Position numbers and translations under genes: made by a program. Positions 22,920 to 33,931 of a stretch of 64,000 bases of DNA are shown piece by piece; positions within the stretch are counted from its first letter, which is position 1; each line of letters begins with the position of its first letter. The stretch is from the NCBI RefSeq assembly GCF_003171515.1, contig NC_089393.1, positions 1,612,001 to 1,676,000 of the forward strand, in the 5' to 3' direction. This stretch comes from Pyrenophora tritici-repentis (taxonomy: Eukaryota > Ascomycota > Dothideomycetes > Pleosporales > Pleosporaceae). The notes under the pieces were generated by a model that made no database searches, was not told the DNA's origin, and was given only the letters and a program-made list of their open reading frames with translations.

Positions 22920-23834
22920 TCACATCTCGGAAACGACTCGGCGTATAACTTCATCGAGATCCTCCTCCTGCAATCCAAGTAACGAGTTGGCAAAGCCTTC
23001 CTTCTCCTTCCAGTCAGCGGCGACAATGCCCCATACGGCAACGACTTCTTCCCTTGCCTCGCCGTCGCCTTCCAGCATCTTTGGTCTCGCAACGTCTAGC
23101 TCCTCCTTGCTGTTCTGATCGATCCTCTCAAACTTTTCCCCCGTAGCCTTTTCTAGCGCAGCAAGGACCTCGAGTTGTGTGACGTGGAGGCCATGGACGT
23201 ACAAAAGCTTGTTTGCGGTTTCATCTGCTTTCTCGAGAATCTTAACAACAGCTTTGCCGATAAAGTCTAGATTCGTAGCGGAGAACTTGATGTTGCCGCC
23301 GTCAAGGATATACGCCTTTCGAGCCTTTAAATCGAACTTTAGTAGACCGCAGGTCATACCCCAGTCGAAGAAGTGTCCCGTGATGAGAGATGTCCAGGTA
23401 AGTTTGCCCATGCCGTCTTCTCGCTCTTTGTCTTGTAGTGTCAAAAGGTAGTCCCGAACGACCTTCTTGCCCTTCATCAGCGGCAAGATCTCGTTCGTCT
23501 GCTCGTCTGCAGAGTCGCAGCTTCCGAATTCTGCAGGCATCATGCGCTTGACACCAGCTTTGAATGCAGCATCGATTAGCTTCTTTTGCGAGTCGACATG
23601 GCTGCCAGCAATGGTAATGATTAAGGCGTCGATGTTCTTCTCCCGCAGGGCTTTGGCGACTTCATCAACGTTGAGATCATCCGGCACGGTAATGACTTTA
23701 GTTTTCGGATACACCGATTTGGATGTGCGACGGTTGAGGACGAAGATGTCGAATTCGGAGGCTTTGAGCGCCTTTAGGACAGGTGCACCTAGCGTTCCTG
23801 TGCCGCCGATGAGGGCGACGTTGGTAATGGCCAT
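22920..23834 (-). CDS. NmrA-like / isoflavone-reductase-type NAD(P)-binding protein
   Basis: A single exon of 304 residues. The N-terminus carries the dinucleotide loop GGTGTLGAPVLKAL (GxxGxxG), then a basic pair after beta-2 (LNRRTSK) that favours NADPH. A DALIITIAG segment and KRMMPAEFGS follow, the latter being typical of the isoflavone/pinoresinol reductase subgroup of extended-atypical SDRs. No classical YxxxK is expected in this group. Fungal members are either NADPH sensors like NmrA or reductases of secondary products; which applies is open. Cytosolic by the absence of signals. Confidence 0.88.
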   Translation of the reverse strand: MAITNVALIGGTGTLGAPVLKALKASEFDIFVLNRRTSKSVYPKTKVITVPDDLNVDEVAKALREKNIDALIITIAGSHVDSQKKLIDAAFKAGVKRMMPAEFGSCDSADEQTNEILPLMKGKKVVRDYLLTLQDKEREDGMGKLTWTSLITGHFFDWGMTCGLLKFDLKARKAYILDGGNIKFSATNLDFIGKAVVKILEKADETANKLLYVHGLHVTQLEVLAALEKATGEKFERIDQNSKEELDVARPKMLEGDGEAREEVVAVWGIVAADWKEKEGFANSLLGLQEEDLDEVIRRVVSEM

Positions 23835-24813
23835 TGTGTATTTTCAGATGTTCTTTTCCAAGGCAAGGTGAGTCGCGAGGTACTCAAATTCGCATATACA
23901 GTGATGTAAACAGTACCGATGGTAGTATGTCCATTGTGGGGTAGGAGCCATGCAAGTTCGATCCGGCTACGAGCGCATAGGTGTGGTGGGGTCTTCCACA
24001 CCCCTTGACAATTTTCAATCATCATTCTGCAGTATCGTCTTTGACAGTGGCGCCTTACCTAAGACCTACACGTACAGTCAAGATTATCATACATAACAAG
24101 AGCGCCATTGAAGATTCTAATGACGTCACGGCACCTGCCAATGACTAGCCGCATCAGGGCATCTCTCACCATAATCACGCAATGCACAGAAAATATACGC
24201 TCTTTCAGTCATCAGATAAATAAATCGGCATCATCGGGGTAGAACGAAGATGGTCTAAGCAGCCAGACGAATGGCTATCTATCTGCTTACTGGGATCATG
24301 GATTTCGTGAATACCGTGATGTCCAGGTTGTGAGACACTCTACAATGAACGTTTACCAGATTTAGTCTCTTACCAGAGAAAAAAGGACCTATAGAAAGTA
24401 TAAGTGGTTGAGGAGAGAGAATAGTTAAGTTGAGTATGACTCTACTTATTCGATGCTTACAATAACTATATCCTATTTTTGGTATACCATGCAAAGGCTA
24501 TCCGATATTACAAGGAGCGAGGTATTAATGAAACCAATAATTCCTTTACAGCCAAGCCAACAGAATCAATTCTACTCTTACTCGCCGTTTACCAAGCCGA
24601 CTCCTTTCAGTTCCAAGACACCCATGTACCGACGACAAGACGAGTATCACGCCATGCGACGACCATCGAACCACATCACCAACGCACGAACCGCGCGCGC
24701 TGACGTTGGGCGCCTCGTCAACCATAACCACCATAAAAATAGCTGTCATATATGTAGTTATCTGGAGGGCCAGTTTAGAATTTGACACTATACTTCAAAG
24801 CGAGCATTTCATC
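23835..24813. other. Divergent intergenic region, partly A/T-rich
   Basis: Between reductase and protoglobin. A/T-rich around 24050-24500. No open frame here looks coding. Both promoters must lie within it. Confidence 0.5.
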
Positions 24814-25808
24814 ATGGCCAGAATGACACCACTTAGTCCACGCCCAATGCAGCACATTGACCGACGCGACCTGTACACAAGCCTCGAATCACGGATCCAA
24901 TACCTACACTCTTTCCTCGACTTCAGTTCCCGTAAGTTGCATCGCAATTGTGCATAAGCCCTTGCCTCATCTAACACGTACCAGGCGACATTGAAGCCCT
25001 CTCGTCGGGCGCAAAGATAATCCGCACTCTAATACCCGCCGTGGTAAACATTGTGTACAAGAAGCTGCTGCAATACGACATCACAGCGCGCGCCTTTACA
25101 ACGCGATCGACATCCTATTCGGGACGGGTAGATGCACAACTCAGCGAAGACTCACCGCAAATCCTACACCGCAAGATGTTCCTGCGCGGCTACCTCAACA
25201 AACTGTGTAGCGACGCATCCAAAATGGAGTTTTGGGAGTATCTCGACAAAGTAGGAATGATGCATACTGGACAAGGAAGAGTGCACCCGCTTCATGTGGA
25301 GTATGTGCATGTTGGCGTTACGCTGTCGTTCATACAGGACATCATGACCGAAGCGGTGTTGTCGCATCCCCGGTTGAAGATGGAGCGCAAGATTGGGCTT
25401 GTCAAGGCGCTGTCAAAAGTGCTTTGGATCCAAAACGACCTGTTTGCAAAGTGGTACGTGAAAGATGGCGAGGAGATTGCGGAGGAGCGATTGGTGCCGG
25501 AAGTCGAGCCAGAGGGGTACTTGCATGGCAAGAGGGTGTTGCATGGCAGCGATGGAGAGAAGGAGATTGAGGAGGCGGCTAGAGCAGCGGGCAGTTGCCC
25601 GTTTAAGAATCTGGCCATGTCGCCGAGGCGCGAGAGCGATAGACGAGAGGCCGATGCAGCGGAAAAGTCCAAGTCGAGAAATGGAGATGGTTCGGTGCAG
25701 GCCGCAGATACGCCGATGCGCCAACCAATATGGCCAAGCACGAGTGATTTAAGTCACGGTGCCATAGCAGGCGGAGTATTATTATCGTCAATTATCATGA
25801 AACAGTGA
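24814..25808 (+). CDS. Protoglobin-domain protein with a C-terminal hydrophobic tail
   Basis: Exons are 24814-24931 and 24985-25808, giving 313 residues. The sequence follows the fungal protoglobin pattern: HIDRRDLYTSLESRIQYLHSFLDFSS, a DIEALSSGAKIIRTLIPAVV helix, RKMFLRGYLNKLC, EFWEYLDKVGMMH and HPLHVEYVHVGVTLSFIQDI, where the proximal heme His is expected. Protoglobins bind O2, CO or NO in a single heme domain. After residue 220 the sequence becomes polar and low-complexity, and the last 16 residues (GAIAGGVLLSSIIMKQ) could anchor it to a membrane. The start is a CATCATGG context; a second ATG lies three codons later. The role in fungi is not established to my knowledge. Confidence 0.85.
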
Positions 25809-27541
25809 ACATGTTCCGAGTTGGAAGTCTATTATTGCTTGTACAAGATCCAAACGATATCAACGTTCAACGGCTAGTGCACCGTCAGCTGTTGGTGTCG
25901 TGATGTCGACGTTTTTTCTTGTTCGGACTAAAAGCCGGATGCGCGCACAGGTCTGGGTGATAGTGATAGGGAAGCACGGGTCAAACCGGAGACGGACAAT
26001 CACCCGCCGCCCCGGGGCCGGCCGCCGCGATCAAGTTTGCGTTTGATGCAGTCACCATTTGGAAGCTGGTAGAACAACCGGTTTTTGCTTCCGGCCAGTG
26101 TAAGCGGCTCGCGGCGCTTGTAAAGGATGTGCCCAGGGTATATACTAGCGCGGCAACTGCAAATAGTGAGGCAGGTCTAGCGGGGCACGTCACATGACGG
26201 CGTTTGTCGTGAGAGGGTGATGCATGGGAGCGTTGGGTCGTGGTGTTGAGGATGTTTCAGCTGGGGTGTGCAGAAGAAAGGCGTGCTAGCGCACCGGTGA
26301 AGTGTGGAGGGCGGCCCAACAAGGACGCAGCGGCTTTTGGTGGCGTGCTTGGCTGCATGCGCGTCCCAAGCAAGATTCACTTTGTCCCACAGCCACGGTG
26401 AGGGTGGGCTTGACATGTATAAACTTCACCGGAAGCCGTTCGAGGCCTCTGGTAAAGGTGTGCGCACTTTTTCATGTGGATAGTGATCTTCGTGTAGCGC
26501 ACCCGCAACCAGATTCGAGGATCCGAGGGCATCCGCTTCATTTTGCAGTCCACTTTCACATGGCACTAACTATCGCGACAAGGTGGTGGTGGGACAAGGT
26601 GGTGGAGGTGGATGCCTGCTGTAAGACGTGTGCTGGGGAATGGATGCGATATGGCGACAGCGACGACTCGTAGTCATGACATAACGACGCTGAGACGGGA
26701 CTTGAGTCGCTGAACGTTTGCTGGCAGCGACTTAGCTTCATGCCCCTTGGCTAAGGCGTCGTGACTGGATCCACGATGATGTAAAATGCGCTCAAGGTAA
26801 AAAAGCAAAGCGTAGGTGTAAACCTTGGGTGCCATCAAGGGGGGATGCGCGCTGCCACTCAGCGACGGCGGAGCAGTCATCGCCGTGGCTATGAAAAAGC
26901 ATCATGGCTGTGATGGGCGCATGTGTATTGCTTTGGCCAAATTCCGCTGTTGTCTGAGACGCAAGGGCGATGCGGCCAATCCGCAAAGGGGTGTCTATCG
27001 ACAGGGCCCCCTTGGCTAGTGTGAGGCCATGTCGGTGGAATTGCGCTGAATGACTGCTCCCCCCAAACTTCGCCGTCGCTGCCCTTCATCACAACATCAC
27101 CGCCGCCTGGCTCCCCATCTTCTCACCTATCCCCCCTTCCCCCACCACGCCCCTCGACGGCTCTTTGTTGCGCTGCACACCTGCACTACGCTTCCCTCTC
27201 CTGTATTCACGACTTCGATTCCACGATTTCGTACCCGTGCCGCTGTTTCTTCCTTATCAACCGGCCGATCTTCGCGCCTCTTGCCCTCCACGTCACCATC
27301 ACAACAGCTTAACTGCTCGTTGGTTCTCTTTCTGCACTCCTTTGCGCACCCCTTGATACCCCTCCTTACCCGTTTTTAATATTCCCGTCTTGTCCTCGTT
27401 CTTCAACAAGACTGTCACCCGTTGCTGCTGCTGCTGCTGCAACGTCACAACCTGCAGCCTTACTAGCATCCGCCACTTGGATGCGCACGACCCCCCACAT
27501 CGACAGATGAGCTTTGTTGGTTTTAGGCTCCCACTCCCGCA
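25809..27541. other. Intergenic, 1.7 kb
   Basis: Many short frames on both strands but none with start, introns and composition of a gene. From about 27050 it is pyrimidine-rich, as in long fungal 5' UTRs. A CTG microsatellite lies within it. Confidence 0.5.
27424..27440. repeat. CTG trinucleotide microsatellite in the putative 5' UTR
   Basis: Five to six CTG units about 100 bases before the AHC1-like start codon. Confidence 0.8.
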
Positions 27542-29410
27542 ATGCAGTCCATGTTTCGCCTCCCATGGTGTAACGAGTCGCCCGGCGACAAGATCATGGA
27601 GAAGTCGACGCTGCACAAGTCAAGACCGCTACCCGTCGTTGAAATGCCAAACTTCATGAACAAGATCAAGCGGAAACAGACTGACAGCCCTGAACCCGCC
27701 TCGGCCCAGCACGCGCATGTAGTGAAGAAGTGGAAGGGCGCTCAGGGCGAAGTAAAGCCAAGTGCAGTCAACGCAAATGCAAACCTCGCCACTGACAACT
27801 CACGTGTTGCCGATGCGCCCAAGACTGCTTCTGCCCAAATTCTAGATGCCCGACCCAAGGCGCAACCGAGGAAAGAGAGCAAGAGCAAGTCTTCAAAGCC
27901 TCAGCAATCTGCTGTCAAATCCGACCCCACTGCTGTCGTCACGCCATCAACTACCCTCGGCTCTGGCATGACTGCTGTGCAACAGACGATCGAGGCGCAA
28001 ATCAACTACGACATCTTGCTCAAGCACAACGAGCTGCGTTTGATCGAGCAAGAACTAGCCAAGTGTCAATGTGCGCTCGAGCAACTTAGGCGATGCTCCC
28101 TCATTCCCTACCCCGGTACCGAGGGTCTAAATGAGAATCTTAGTCGGGGCACTGGACCCTCTCTGCAGCCAAACGCTGGTTACACAGAACCCCAATATGC
28201 TGCGCCTTGGGGAGTCACCGATGGCCCCTACACTCGTCACTATGCAAAATGGCTCATCTCTGACGCAAAGTTTGACCCTGTCCCTGAACGTGCCTTCGCT
28301 CAGCAAGCTCATGGTTACTTTGGCAATGGTGAAGGCAGAACGACGCGCGGCAGCTTTGCTGACTACGGCTCAGCTCACAGAGGCCGCACGTCGCGGACTT
28401 CGACTGGAATGTTGAAGCTCCCGCCTCTTGGTGAAACTCCAGCACCAGCACCAAAGGTTGACCCGCTATTGCACAAGAGATCCACCGATGGTCAGTGGGT
28501 GCGCTTGTACTGTGCTCAGTGTGGCCACAGCAACTTCTCCAATACTCAGGGTTTCTTGAACCACTGCAGAATCAAGCACACGCAGGTCTTCAAGAGTCAC
28601 GACGCGGCTGCCATTGCATGTGGTGTTCCTGTAGATGTCAACGAGGTCGGAAATCCTGTCCCTGCAACTGAACCAGTCAGTACTCCAGCTGTGGCGCCGA
28701 CAGTATCTTTCCCAGTACCATCTACTCCTGGTATCGTCCACCCCCTGGCAGCCCAGCAAGCACCAGCTCCCCATGCTCGGCCAGTACATCGTGACCTGAA
28801 CACTTCGCGTAAAGATCCCAAGCCAGCCAGCCCATCCAGCTTTGCCAAGTCATCATCGACTCCGTACTTGGCTGCCCATCTGCAAAACAGCGGCTTCCAA
28901 GGTGACTTGAAAGAGCTCGTGGATACCGCTCGGGCCAAGATCGACCTGGATGCACTGGACCCTTCAGATGACGACTGTGCGGACGCCAGCGCTGCTCCTA
29001 CACCGACTACCACCGTACCACCCCATCTAGCCCGTCTTCCCGCCGGCGGGCCTGCAAGCAAAACTCCATCAGCGCGATCAGGAGGCAAGAAGGGTAGCCA
29101 CCCAAGCCATGCGCGCCTCCCGTTGTCGTTCCCATCTCCTGCCAAGACTGATGGCGATCATCACATGCCGGACTCCCCGGTAGATCTCAGTCCTAACGCA
29201 GTCGAGTCCAACCCCGGTCTTGTCAGCGATCACGATGACGACGACGATGATGATGCCGACGATGCACACAGCCAACCCGACATTGCGTTGGGTGGTGATG
29301 ACGTCATTGTCGAAGATGCGAGCGATGTCGAAGGTGCACAAGAACGTAACGGTTCTCGCAAAACTTTGCACGGATGCTTCCCGCAAGGAGAGGCAAGTCG
29401 GAAACACTGA
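27542..29410 (+). CDS. AHC1-like C2H2 zinc-finger protein (ADA-type HAT complex component)
   Basis: An intron-free gene of 622 residues. A basic Lys/Ser/Pro-rich start is followed by a coiled coil near 140-185 (INYDILLKHNELRLIEQELAKCQ..LEQLRRC) and LIPYPG. About residue 320 is an atypical C2H2 finger: LYCAQCGHSNFSNTQGFLNHCRIKH. These features together match the fungal AHC1-like group; yeast Ahc1 is a structural subunit of the ADA histone acetyltransferase complex. The C-terminal half is Pro/Ala-rich and ends in an acid run (DHDDDDDDDADD) near residue 565. Nuclear by inference. The first of several in-frame ATGs was taken; one at codon 16 has a similar context. Confidence 0.75.
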   Translation: MQSMFRLPWCNESPGDKIMEKSTLHKSRPLPVVEMPNFMNKIKRKQTDSPEPASAQHAHVVKKWKGAQGEVKPSAVNANANLATDNSRVADAPKTASAQILDARPKAQPRKESKSKSSKPQQSAVKSDPTAVVTPSTTLGSGMTAVQQTIEAQINYDILLKHNELRLIEQELAKCQCALEQLRRCSLIPYPGTEGLNENLSRGTGPSLQPNAGYTEPQYAAPWGVTDGPYTRHYAKWLISDAKFDPVPERAFAQQAHGYFGNGEGRTTRGSFADYGSAHRGRTSRTSTGMLKLPPLGETPAPAPKVDPLLHKRSTDGQWVRLYCAQCGHSNFSNTQGFLNHCRIKHTQVFKSHDAAAIACGVPVDVNEVGNPVPATEPVSTPAVAPTVSFPVPSTPGIVHPLAAQQAPAPHARPVHRDLNTSRKDPKPASPSSFAKSSSTPYLAAHLQNSGFQGDLKELVDTARAKIDLDALDPSDDDCADASAAPTPTTTVPPHLARLPAGGPASKTPSARSGGKKGSHPSHARLPLSFPSPAKTDGDHHMPDSPVDLSPNAVESNPGLVSDHDDDDDDDADDAHSQPDIALGGDDVIVEDASDVEGAQERNGSRKTLHGCFPQGEASRKH

Positions 29411-30181
29411 GCAGTGAGAGCAAATCAGATTGACTTGTACTGTTATCGTTTCGTGTCAACTTTTCCTCTTCGCAATTTGCAATGTTTCTCATGCTATAGA
29501 ATCATGGGCTGATTTTTTGTTTTATTTTGCGCAATGTTTTTCCTCTTCACTATACACGGTACCAGCAATGGACAAGGTGGTCCGCTGGTCAGGACAATCG
29601 GAGGCATATCAACATGCGTTCCGCTTTTCACACACATTTTTTCTTCTCTCCTTCAGCAGGATTACTGTTACGATCCCCCGGAAATCTGTCAGAAATCTCA
29701 TCTCCTGTGCGCTTTCAAGAGGTGTCCAAAGTAAGGCGCTGGAAACGTCCGTGTATTATCATATCTTGTATGAAATTGGTGTCAGGTTGGGGGCAAAGAC
29801 ATGTTGTTCTGGGCAGGTTTTAGATGGAAACGGGGTGCTGGTACACTTGTTTTGTACCACATTGTTTTGAACTGTAACGCGGTGGGGTCCATTGAAGGGA
29901 CCAGGGCCAAAAAGATATGGGCGGGTGTAAAAGCTTGCTTGGTTGTATATATTTTAATCTTACGAACTATGCATTTGAATATGACGATTTATTTTTAGAG
30001 ATGGTTCCTTGCGGGTTTATGAATTTAGACTGATGTTGAAGGTGTGCAAGTTACAAAAGTCTTTGTATTTGGAAACGTGTCTGTCTCAATGCCTAGGTAA
30101 TCCACCCCATAAACGCCTTGCTTTGATGACAAAATCTGGGCTGATTCCTCGTGTGCCTAAAGTGACCACGACGAACCCTAC
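29411..30181. other. Convergent 3' flanks, A/T-rich
   Basis: T-rich 3' UTR-like DNA between the AHC1-like gene and KSH1. No gene seen. Confidence 0.5.
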
Positions 30182-30515
30182 TTAGCCCATAAACTCAAGT
30201 GCCTATAATCCGTTAGCAAGTCCACCAGGGACATATAGGATGGACGTACAGCCATAATCACACACGCAATACTAACATACGGACTCAACCGCTCGCCCAC
30301 ACGAGCAGCCTTCCATATGGGGGATACATAGTACGTGTCCTTGTTACGGTCGATGATGCCGGGGAAGACGTAGTGTGCGTATGTCGAGGTGCAGATTGTG
30401 AGCAGGATGACGAGGAGGAGGGATTGGAAGTTGAAGAGGGCAGTCTTGCAGACGTGTCAGAGGGGTGCTTTCATTTCGAGATATGAGATGGAAGAGGATG
30501 GGAGATACATACCAT
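30182..30515 (-). CDS. KSH1: KISH/TMEM167-type secretory pathway protein
   Basis: Three coding exons, 30515-30513, 30444-30250 and 30202-30182, give 72 residues, the usual size of the family. The first coding exon holds only the ATG. The protein begins [16 protein letters not shown], has the central DRNK and [17 protein letters not shown] signature, and two membrane spans. Kish proteins sit in the early Golgi and are needed for constitutive secretion. Splice sites are GTATGT..CAAG, then GTACGT..TATAG with a GCTAAC branch point. The loop after DRNK is longer in apolar/Tyr residues than in animal homologues. Confidence 0.9.
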
Positions 30516-31021
30516 TGTCGCTGCGCGGAGGTGGTTGTACGGGAGGATGGCGATGGCGATGTGTGTGCGTGTGTAGGACGTGGATAGGTGAGAGGACTTG
30601 GTCTTTTTTTGTTGCCTAAGCAAGTGAAATGACAGGTAACGTTTCCGTTCACTCGACTGTCGTCGTCGGTTGTCCGATGTTCCAAGGTTCCACGGGGCCA
30701 GTGCGCACACCGCAGTGCAGCGCGAGCGCGCCCACTCACCCCCGGCGGCCGCATGTGAGGATCGTCATTGCAGCACGCAGCATTAGCCCTTTCAATCAAC
30801 ATCAATTACTTGTAACACCCCACTCGCTGCCTTACTTACCTGTCAAAACACCACTTGCGCAACCACTCCATCGACGGACGGTTACGAAACGGCTGCGGAA
30901 TACGAGCACTGCGATTGAGATAAAGCCGACTCTATTGCGCGACGGCGATAACGCGTCGGCGGGAAGAAGATCAGGAACGCGCCGCCACTGCGCAGGAGAA
31001 TCCAGATCAGAGTAGTTCAAT
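30516..31021. promoter_or_regulatory. Divergent promoter region of KSH1 and TAF13
   Basis: 506 bases between two outward-facing conserved genes. It must hold both promoters and 5' UTRs. No coding frame was accepted. No specific sites were assigned. Confidence 0.55.
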
Positions 31022-31611
31022 ATGACAGAACCACGTATGCGCCTGCGCCAAAAAGGCCAACAATTCCCCACACAAGACTGTAAGTAAAACGGTACCCGTG
31101 TACTTGAACACACATCCCACACATCCAACCAAACCAACCCAACCCACTAATCCTCCCCACAGTAGAAGCCTTCCTCCTCGCTTTCGGCGACAACGACTAC
31201 CCCCTCCCCGAAACCATTCGCGTCCTCGACGAAATAATAACAGACTACATCATCGAAACATGCCACGAAGCCGCCTCAGTAGCGCACCACGCGCGGCGCG
31301 CAAAAATCAAGCTCGACGATTTCAAATTCATGCTTCGTCGCGATACGGGGAAGCTGGGTAGGGTGAGCGAGATGCTGGAGACGGATAAGGAGCTGAAGCG
31401 GAAGAGGAAGGCGTTTGATACTGATGAGGGAGCTGTGTTGGCCGAGAAGGATGCGGCGGGTGCGAAGGGGGCGGGGGAGGGCAAGGAGGGGAAGAAGGAT
31501 GCGGAGAGGGAGGGTGGGGAAGAAGGGGAGAGGAGGAAGAAGAAGAAGAAGAGGCGGGAGGGTGGTGGAGGTGGCGGGGGGGATGATGCGAGTACGGTGC
31601 GTAGTGCATGA
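31022..31611 (+). CDS. TAF13: TFIID subunit 13
   Basis: Exons are 31022-31079 and 31163-31611, giving 168 residues. A histone-fold domain spans about residues 18-105: LEAFLLAFGDNDYPLPETIRVLDEIITDYI, then AHHARRAKIKLDDFKFMLRRD and ELKRKRKAFD. TAF13 pairs with TAF11 in TFIID and contacts TBP at RNA polymerase II promoters. The C-terminal 60 residues are a lineage-variable basic/Gly/Glu-rich tail (KKKKKRREGGG..). The intron is 83 bases, with a GTAAGT donor and CCACAG acceptor. Confidence 0.92.
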
Positions 31612-32458
31612 AGAGGTGTCGTGGGCTATGGATTGGTGCTTTTTCATCTTCTTTGGACTTGCGATCCGCGTTATGGGACTGCGCGGCTATGTCAGTTGCA
31701 GCTAGGACAGATGGCGCTGCGACAGAGGACATGGCCATCATGTCTGAGCAGCGAGCCTCTGTATCAGAAACACGGCGTCAGCGGAGTGCATCAGGGTCTT
31801 TTCTTCCCAGATATCATCATAAACCCAAGGACCATCATTGCGTTTCTGGCGTTTCTACGCATGGATATAGCCATGGATATGGACATGAACATTGACATAG
31901 GATTGTGGACTCAGGAACCATCTCCTTCATCCTGGGGCTTAAGAAAAGCATACACAGGTGCAGGCATCTTCGAATCCCTTTGATTACATAAATACCCCCC
32001 AAGGATGATAATCATACATGTCCACCCATCCGGCATGCAATTGCTGGCAATCTACAGTGTACAGAATAGCAAGATTTGAAATTGACAATATCCCACCACG
32101 CAAAACGAGAGATGAGAATGGTGAGTTTGACATATTTCAATTCATGGTGTGTATCGACGTCCACACTGACACACGCTGGTGAACGCTCGCATCTCTGCTA
32201 TACGGCCAGTGTAGTAAGCATGCAGCGCATTACTGTAGGCCATGACGCGCAACCGAGCAGCCTACTCCTCGGCTCGGGCCTCCCTATCTTGGTCGTCTAC
32301 TCTATCGCTGTCATCACCACCTGTATTCGAAGCCCCCGGCCATGGTCCATGGGGCTTCTCCCTGTCATCGATACTCCGTGGTACGAACTCTGACGGCTGC
32401 TACAATGGTGCATTAGTCAAACGCCAAACTCCTTGTAGTATATCCTTTTTGGGCATGC
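31612..32458. other. Convergent 3' flanks between TAF13 and eIF3f
   Basis: On the minus strand 32263-32400 is an open stretch preceded by a branch-point/acceptor-like sequence, but no donor exon could be found. Not called. The rest has no supported gene. Confidence 0.45.
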
Positions 32459-33604
32459 TCATGCCTCTTGCTGCCTTTGCTGCCTGCCCTTGCCGCCTCC
32501 TCGTCGGTCACCGCCCTTCCCCCTGTTGTTGTCACCGTCCTTCTTGTCGTCACCAGCGAGAACGTCACCGCCGCCCATAGTAAGTGCTGCAGTAGCAAGG
32601 CGATTTGAGAGGTCAATTTGGGTGCGAATAGTGTTGGCGAGGTATGATACCACGAGAACGTCCTGAATGTGTGCGTTGCTGTAACGTGTTAGCAGGATCT
32701 AGATAAGTTCCGTAATATCAACATACAAGTCGCGCTCAATATCCGCGGGCTCAACCTTGGGTGCCAAGCTGAGTGCATTCATCAAAAATTGACCTAGTGC
32801 TGACGATGGCTCCGCCTCTTCGTCCAAAACGTTGTTAACGTAGTTGGACACGCGCTCGAGCATGTCAAGTACGTGCTGGATTGCGCGCTCAAGCGAGTCG
32901 AGGTCGGTCATGACCTCTTGTGATCGGTCCTCACGGTCCTTTGCGGATGAAATGAGCTCCAGTCCTGACCTCTCTGCCTCGCCGTACTTGATCTCGTGGG
33001 GAACCGGGATGAATAAGCAAGAATCAGCAGCGCGCTCAGCAGTAACACCAATGGGCGCGGAAATGTATGTCTTGGACTCGATGTCTTGTCCTGGTACTGT
33101 GGAAACAGTCAGATGGACTGCGGGGTGTGGCCATGTTCCGTCGCCTTGCTGGCTGTAAAAGTTCTGGATGAGGGCGGAGAAGGTGTTGAGGTCGCTGCTG
33201 GTCGCATACCAGCCAACGAGGACTTCACGGGGGTTCGCGCGAAGGTGAAGGGCTAGCATCGACTTCTGGTAGTCCATGTCGACCTCGACCTGCTCGGCCG
33301 TCTCGGTGTGGGGGACAGCATAGCAGTTGCGGATCTCGATTTCAGTGCCGTCTTCGCTGCGGGTGCCGAGCAGGGTACCAATGACACGTTCTTGGTCGGC
33401 GGGGCGGCGGAGTGAGTGATCGAGGATAGAAAAGACGGCCTGTTCACAGCGTGTCAGAGGGGAGGGTGCCTAATGCCTCGCACTGTATTTGTCGCATACC
33501 TGGGGTTGGATGGCGACGTTCAGCGGGGCAGTCGATGGCTGAGCACCGAGCGGAGCTGGGCCAAGGGGGCGGGCGAGATGGAGGAAAGAGTCGGTGGCGG
33601 CCAT
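32459..33604 (-). CDS. eif3f: Translation initiation factor eIF3 subunit F
   Basis: Exons are 33604-33500, 33439-32727 and 32678-32459, giving 345 residues, the normal size. An MPN domain covers about residues 36-170 ([50 protein letters not shown]). As is usual for eIF3f, the full JAMM metal-binding His-x-His set is not seen, so a scaffold role fits. The C-terminal helical region ([33 protein letters not shown]) binds the eIF3h partner in known structures. The tail is an RGG/Gln-rich segment. Splice sites are canonical (GTATGC, GTATGT; both acceptors CAG). Confidence 0.93.
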
Positions 33605-33931
33605 TGTAGCGATAGTTTCTTGGGAGAGGGAAGATGCCGTGGTCGCGAGGCGCTTGGGGCTGGCGAAAGATGTCAATGTGTGGTGGGGCACGATGATATT
33701 GTTCACGAAATCTGGGCAGGTGCGGTTCGCTTGCACGGACCATCAAGATTTATTTTCTGGTGGACCCAAGCCATTCAGTCGCATTACCATTCGCATTGCG
33801 CGAGAAGCATTTCCAGAATACATCAACACCACGTTGATTGAAAGCAGTCGGTGTTGTCATACTGCAATCGCCGTGCTGTGGAATAGGCTTCTACATCACA
33901 TCTTGCCTTTTCAGGACTTGCGCATACTTAA
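33605..33931. promoter_or_regulatory. Shared divergent promoter of eIF3f and UTP25
   Basis: 327 bases separate the two start codons. Both genes serve protein synthesis (initiation, ribosome assembly), so co-regulation from one region is plausible. No named site was assigned. Confidence 0.55.

Noticed and set aside
23940..23985. tRNA-like B-box (GTTCGATCC) in the reductase promoter
   Set aside because: No matching acceptor stem, A-box or anticodon arm could be folded upstream.
28597..29145. Minus-strand frame of 182 codons opposite the AHC1-like gene
   Set aside because: It mirrors Pro/Ala-rich coding sequence; no start, intron or family features.
32263..32400. Minus-strand open stretch with acceptor-like sequence downstream of eIF3f
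   Set aside because: No donor exon could be found and eIF3f ends with its own stop at the usual length.
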